Positions 4,670 to 5,107 of a stretch of DNA of 5,107 nt are shown here, piece after piece; the first letter of the stretch is position 1, and every line of letters starts with the position of its first letter. Origin of the DNA: an uncultured Lachnospiraceae bacterium (GTDB lineage Bacteria > Bacillota > Clostridia > Lachnospirales > Lachnospiraceae); NCBI GenBank assembly GCA_902783305.1, contig CACZQU010000283.1, positions 1 to 5,107 of the forward strand. Direction: 5' to 3'. The position numbers were made by a program, and so were the translations under genes. The notes beneath the pieces are model-generated. The model did no database searches. It was not told the DNA's origin and worked only from the letters and a program-made list of their open reading frames with translations.

Positions 4670-5069
4670 CTATGTATCAATCCTTACCATCTCGGTCAGC
4701 ACTTTATTCCGGTATGTCAAATCATCCCTCGCAGAAAAGCCCCGGCTTTCCCAGAATGCGTTCCCGGCCTCGTTGTAATTGAACACAAGCAGGGCGGCCT
4801 TGTTAATGCCTTCCGCTTCTAATGCGGCCAGGGCATGATCCAGAAGGTTTGAAGCAATCCCCTGGCGCCGGCACTCCTTTGACACAGCCATGTGATGGAT
4901 AAAACCCCGTCTCCCGTCGTGCCCTGAAAGGATTACTCCGATCACGTCCTCACCCTTCATAGCGACAAAACAGGTTGACGGATTGCGCTTCAGATATTTA
5001 TTGATTCCTTCACGAGAATCATCATATTTACTCCATGATATAATCCCGTATTGCTTTGAGCGTGATCAT
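4670..5069 (-). pseudogene. GNAT-family N-acetyltransferase disrupted by an N-terminal deletion/frameshift
   Basis: From about 5029 to the stop at 4672-4670 one frame encodes nearly all of a small GNAT enzyme. It includes YDDSREGINKYLKRNPSTC, then GVILSGHDGRRGFIHHMAV, the CoA loop ECRRQGIASNLL, and NEAGNAFWESRGF near the end. This frame has no proper start. It continues upstream to an in-frame TGA near 5068, and the internal ATG at 4960 has no RBS and would omit the first strands. In another frame ATG at 5069 gives MITLKAIRDY, the usual opening of this family, then meets TAA at 5030-5028. Relatives I know carry roughly 15-20 more residues (DY..VY.LW......GMGLN type) between these parts. A deletion that also shifted the frame fits best. 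A 96-residue product from 4960 could still be made but would lack part of the fold. Confidence 0.72.
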
Positions 5070-5107
5070 AGCAGAGGTTGCTCCGGGATCCTGATGCCCA
5101 ATGCTTC
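5066..5107 (-). CDS. Possible C-terminal tail of an upstream gene (cut by the window edge)
   Basis: Thirteen codons (EALGIRIPEQPLL) run in from the right edge and stop at TGA (5068-5066), overlapping the ATG of the broken acetyltransferase as ATGA, the classic arrangement for translational coupling. A second frame (SIGHQDPGATSAM...) is also open through this stretch and continues to 5028. Too little is present to identify the gene or to be sure which frame is used. Confidence 0.25.
   Translation of the reverse strand, partial: EALGIRIPEQPLL

Noticed and set aside
1..5107. CRISPR array, integrase, transposase or replication origin
   Set aside because: No regularly spaced repeats, DDE or tyrosine/serine recombinase motifs, or iteron/DnaA-box clusters were seen.

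Overview
The window looks like accessory chromosomal DNA from a low-to-mid GC Firmicute, most likely a gut Clostridium/Lachnospiraceae-type bacterium. The basis is strong GGAGGTGAT-type ribosome binding sites, sigma-A-like promoters, a tRNA gene without an encoded CCA, U-tract terminators, and a DUF6273-like C-terminal signature (WWLRSPG ... VRPALWL) that is abundant in that group. The species cannot be named from the sequence alone.

Left part (1-960). A small ribbon-helix-helix protein (44-259, minus) has its own promoter and a strong RBS. The next 630 bases contain no convincing intact gene but are structured. They hold a 13-bp minus-strand intrinsic terminator (404-455), a start-less minus-strand open frame just upstream of it (470-610), and two related ~100-nt elements in tandem (630-733 and 789-882, plus orientation). 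Each element is closed by the same AAGGCAC/GTGCCTT stem. The second ends 6 nt before an intact tRNA-Glu(CUC) gene (888-960), which has its own terminator.

Middle (1029-3590). A complete Cof-type HAD phosphatase (1112-1936, minus) lies downstream of a P-loop ATPase resembling the Sll1717-type family (2022-3590, minus). The ATPase has an intact nucleotide-binding core, but its last ~45 codons are read out of frame through the 3' end of an unrelated DUF6273-like gene. It is therefore a truncation/fusion product left by a deletion. A good sigma-A promoter precedes it.

Right part (3600-5107). A 26-bp interrupted hairpin with a U-tract (3711-3789) ends a minus-strand operon. In transcription order the operon holds a possible upstream gene tail (5066-5107), a GNAT acetyltransferase broken near its N-terminus (4670-5069), an intact two-domain GNAT acetyltransferase (3918-4667), and a possible 30-codon small ORF (3803-3895).

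The genes do not form one recognisable pathway. The region reads as a patchwork of regulatory, housekeeping-like and decaying accessory genes next to a tRNA. The best candidate for something undescribed is the tandem pair of structured elements upstream of tRNA-Glu.
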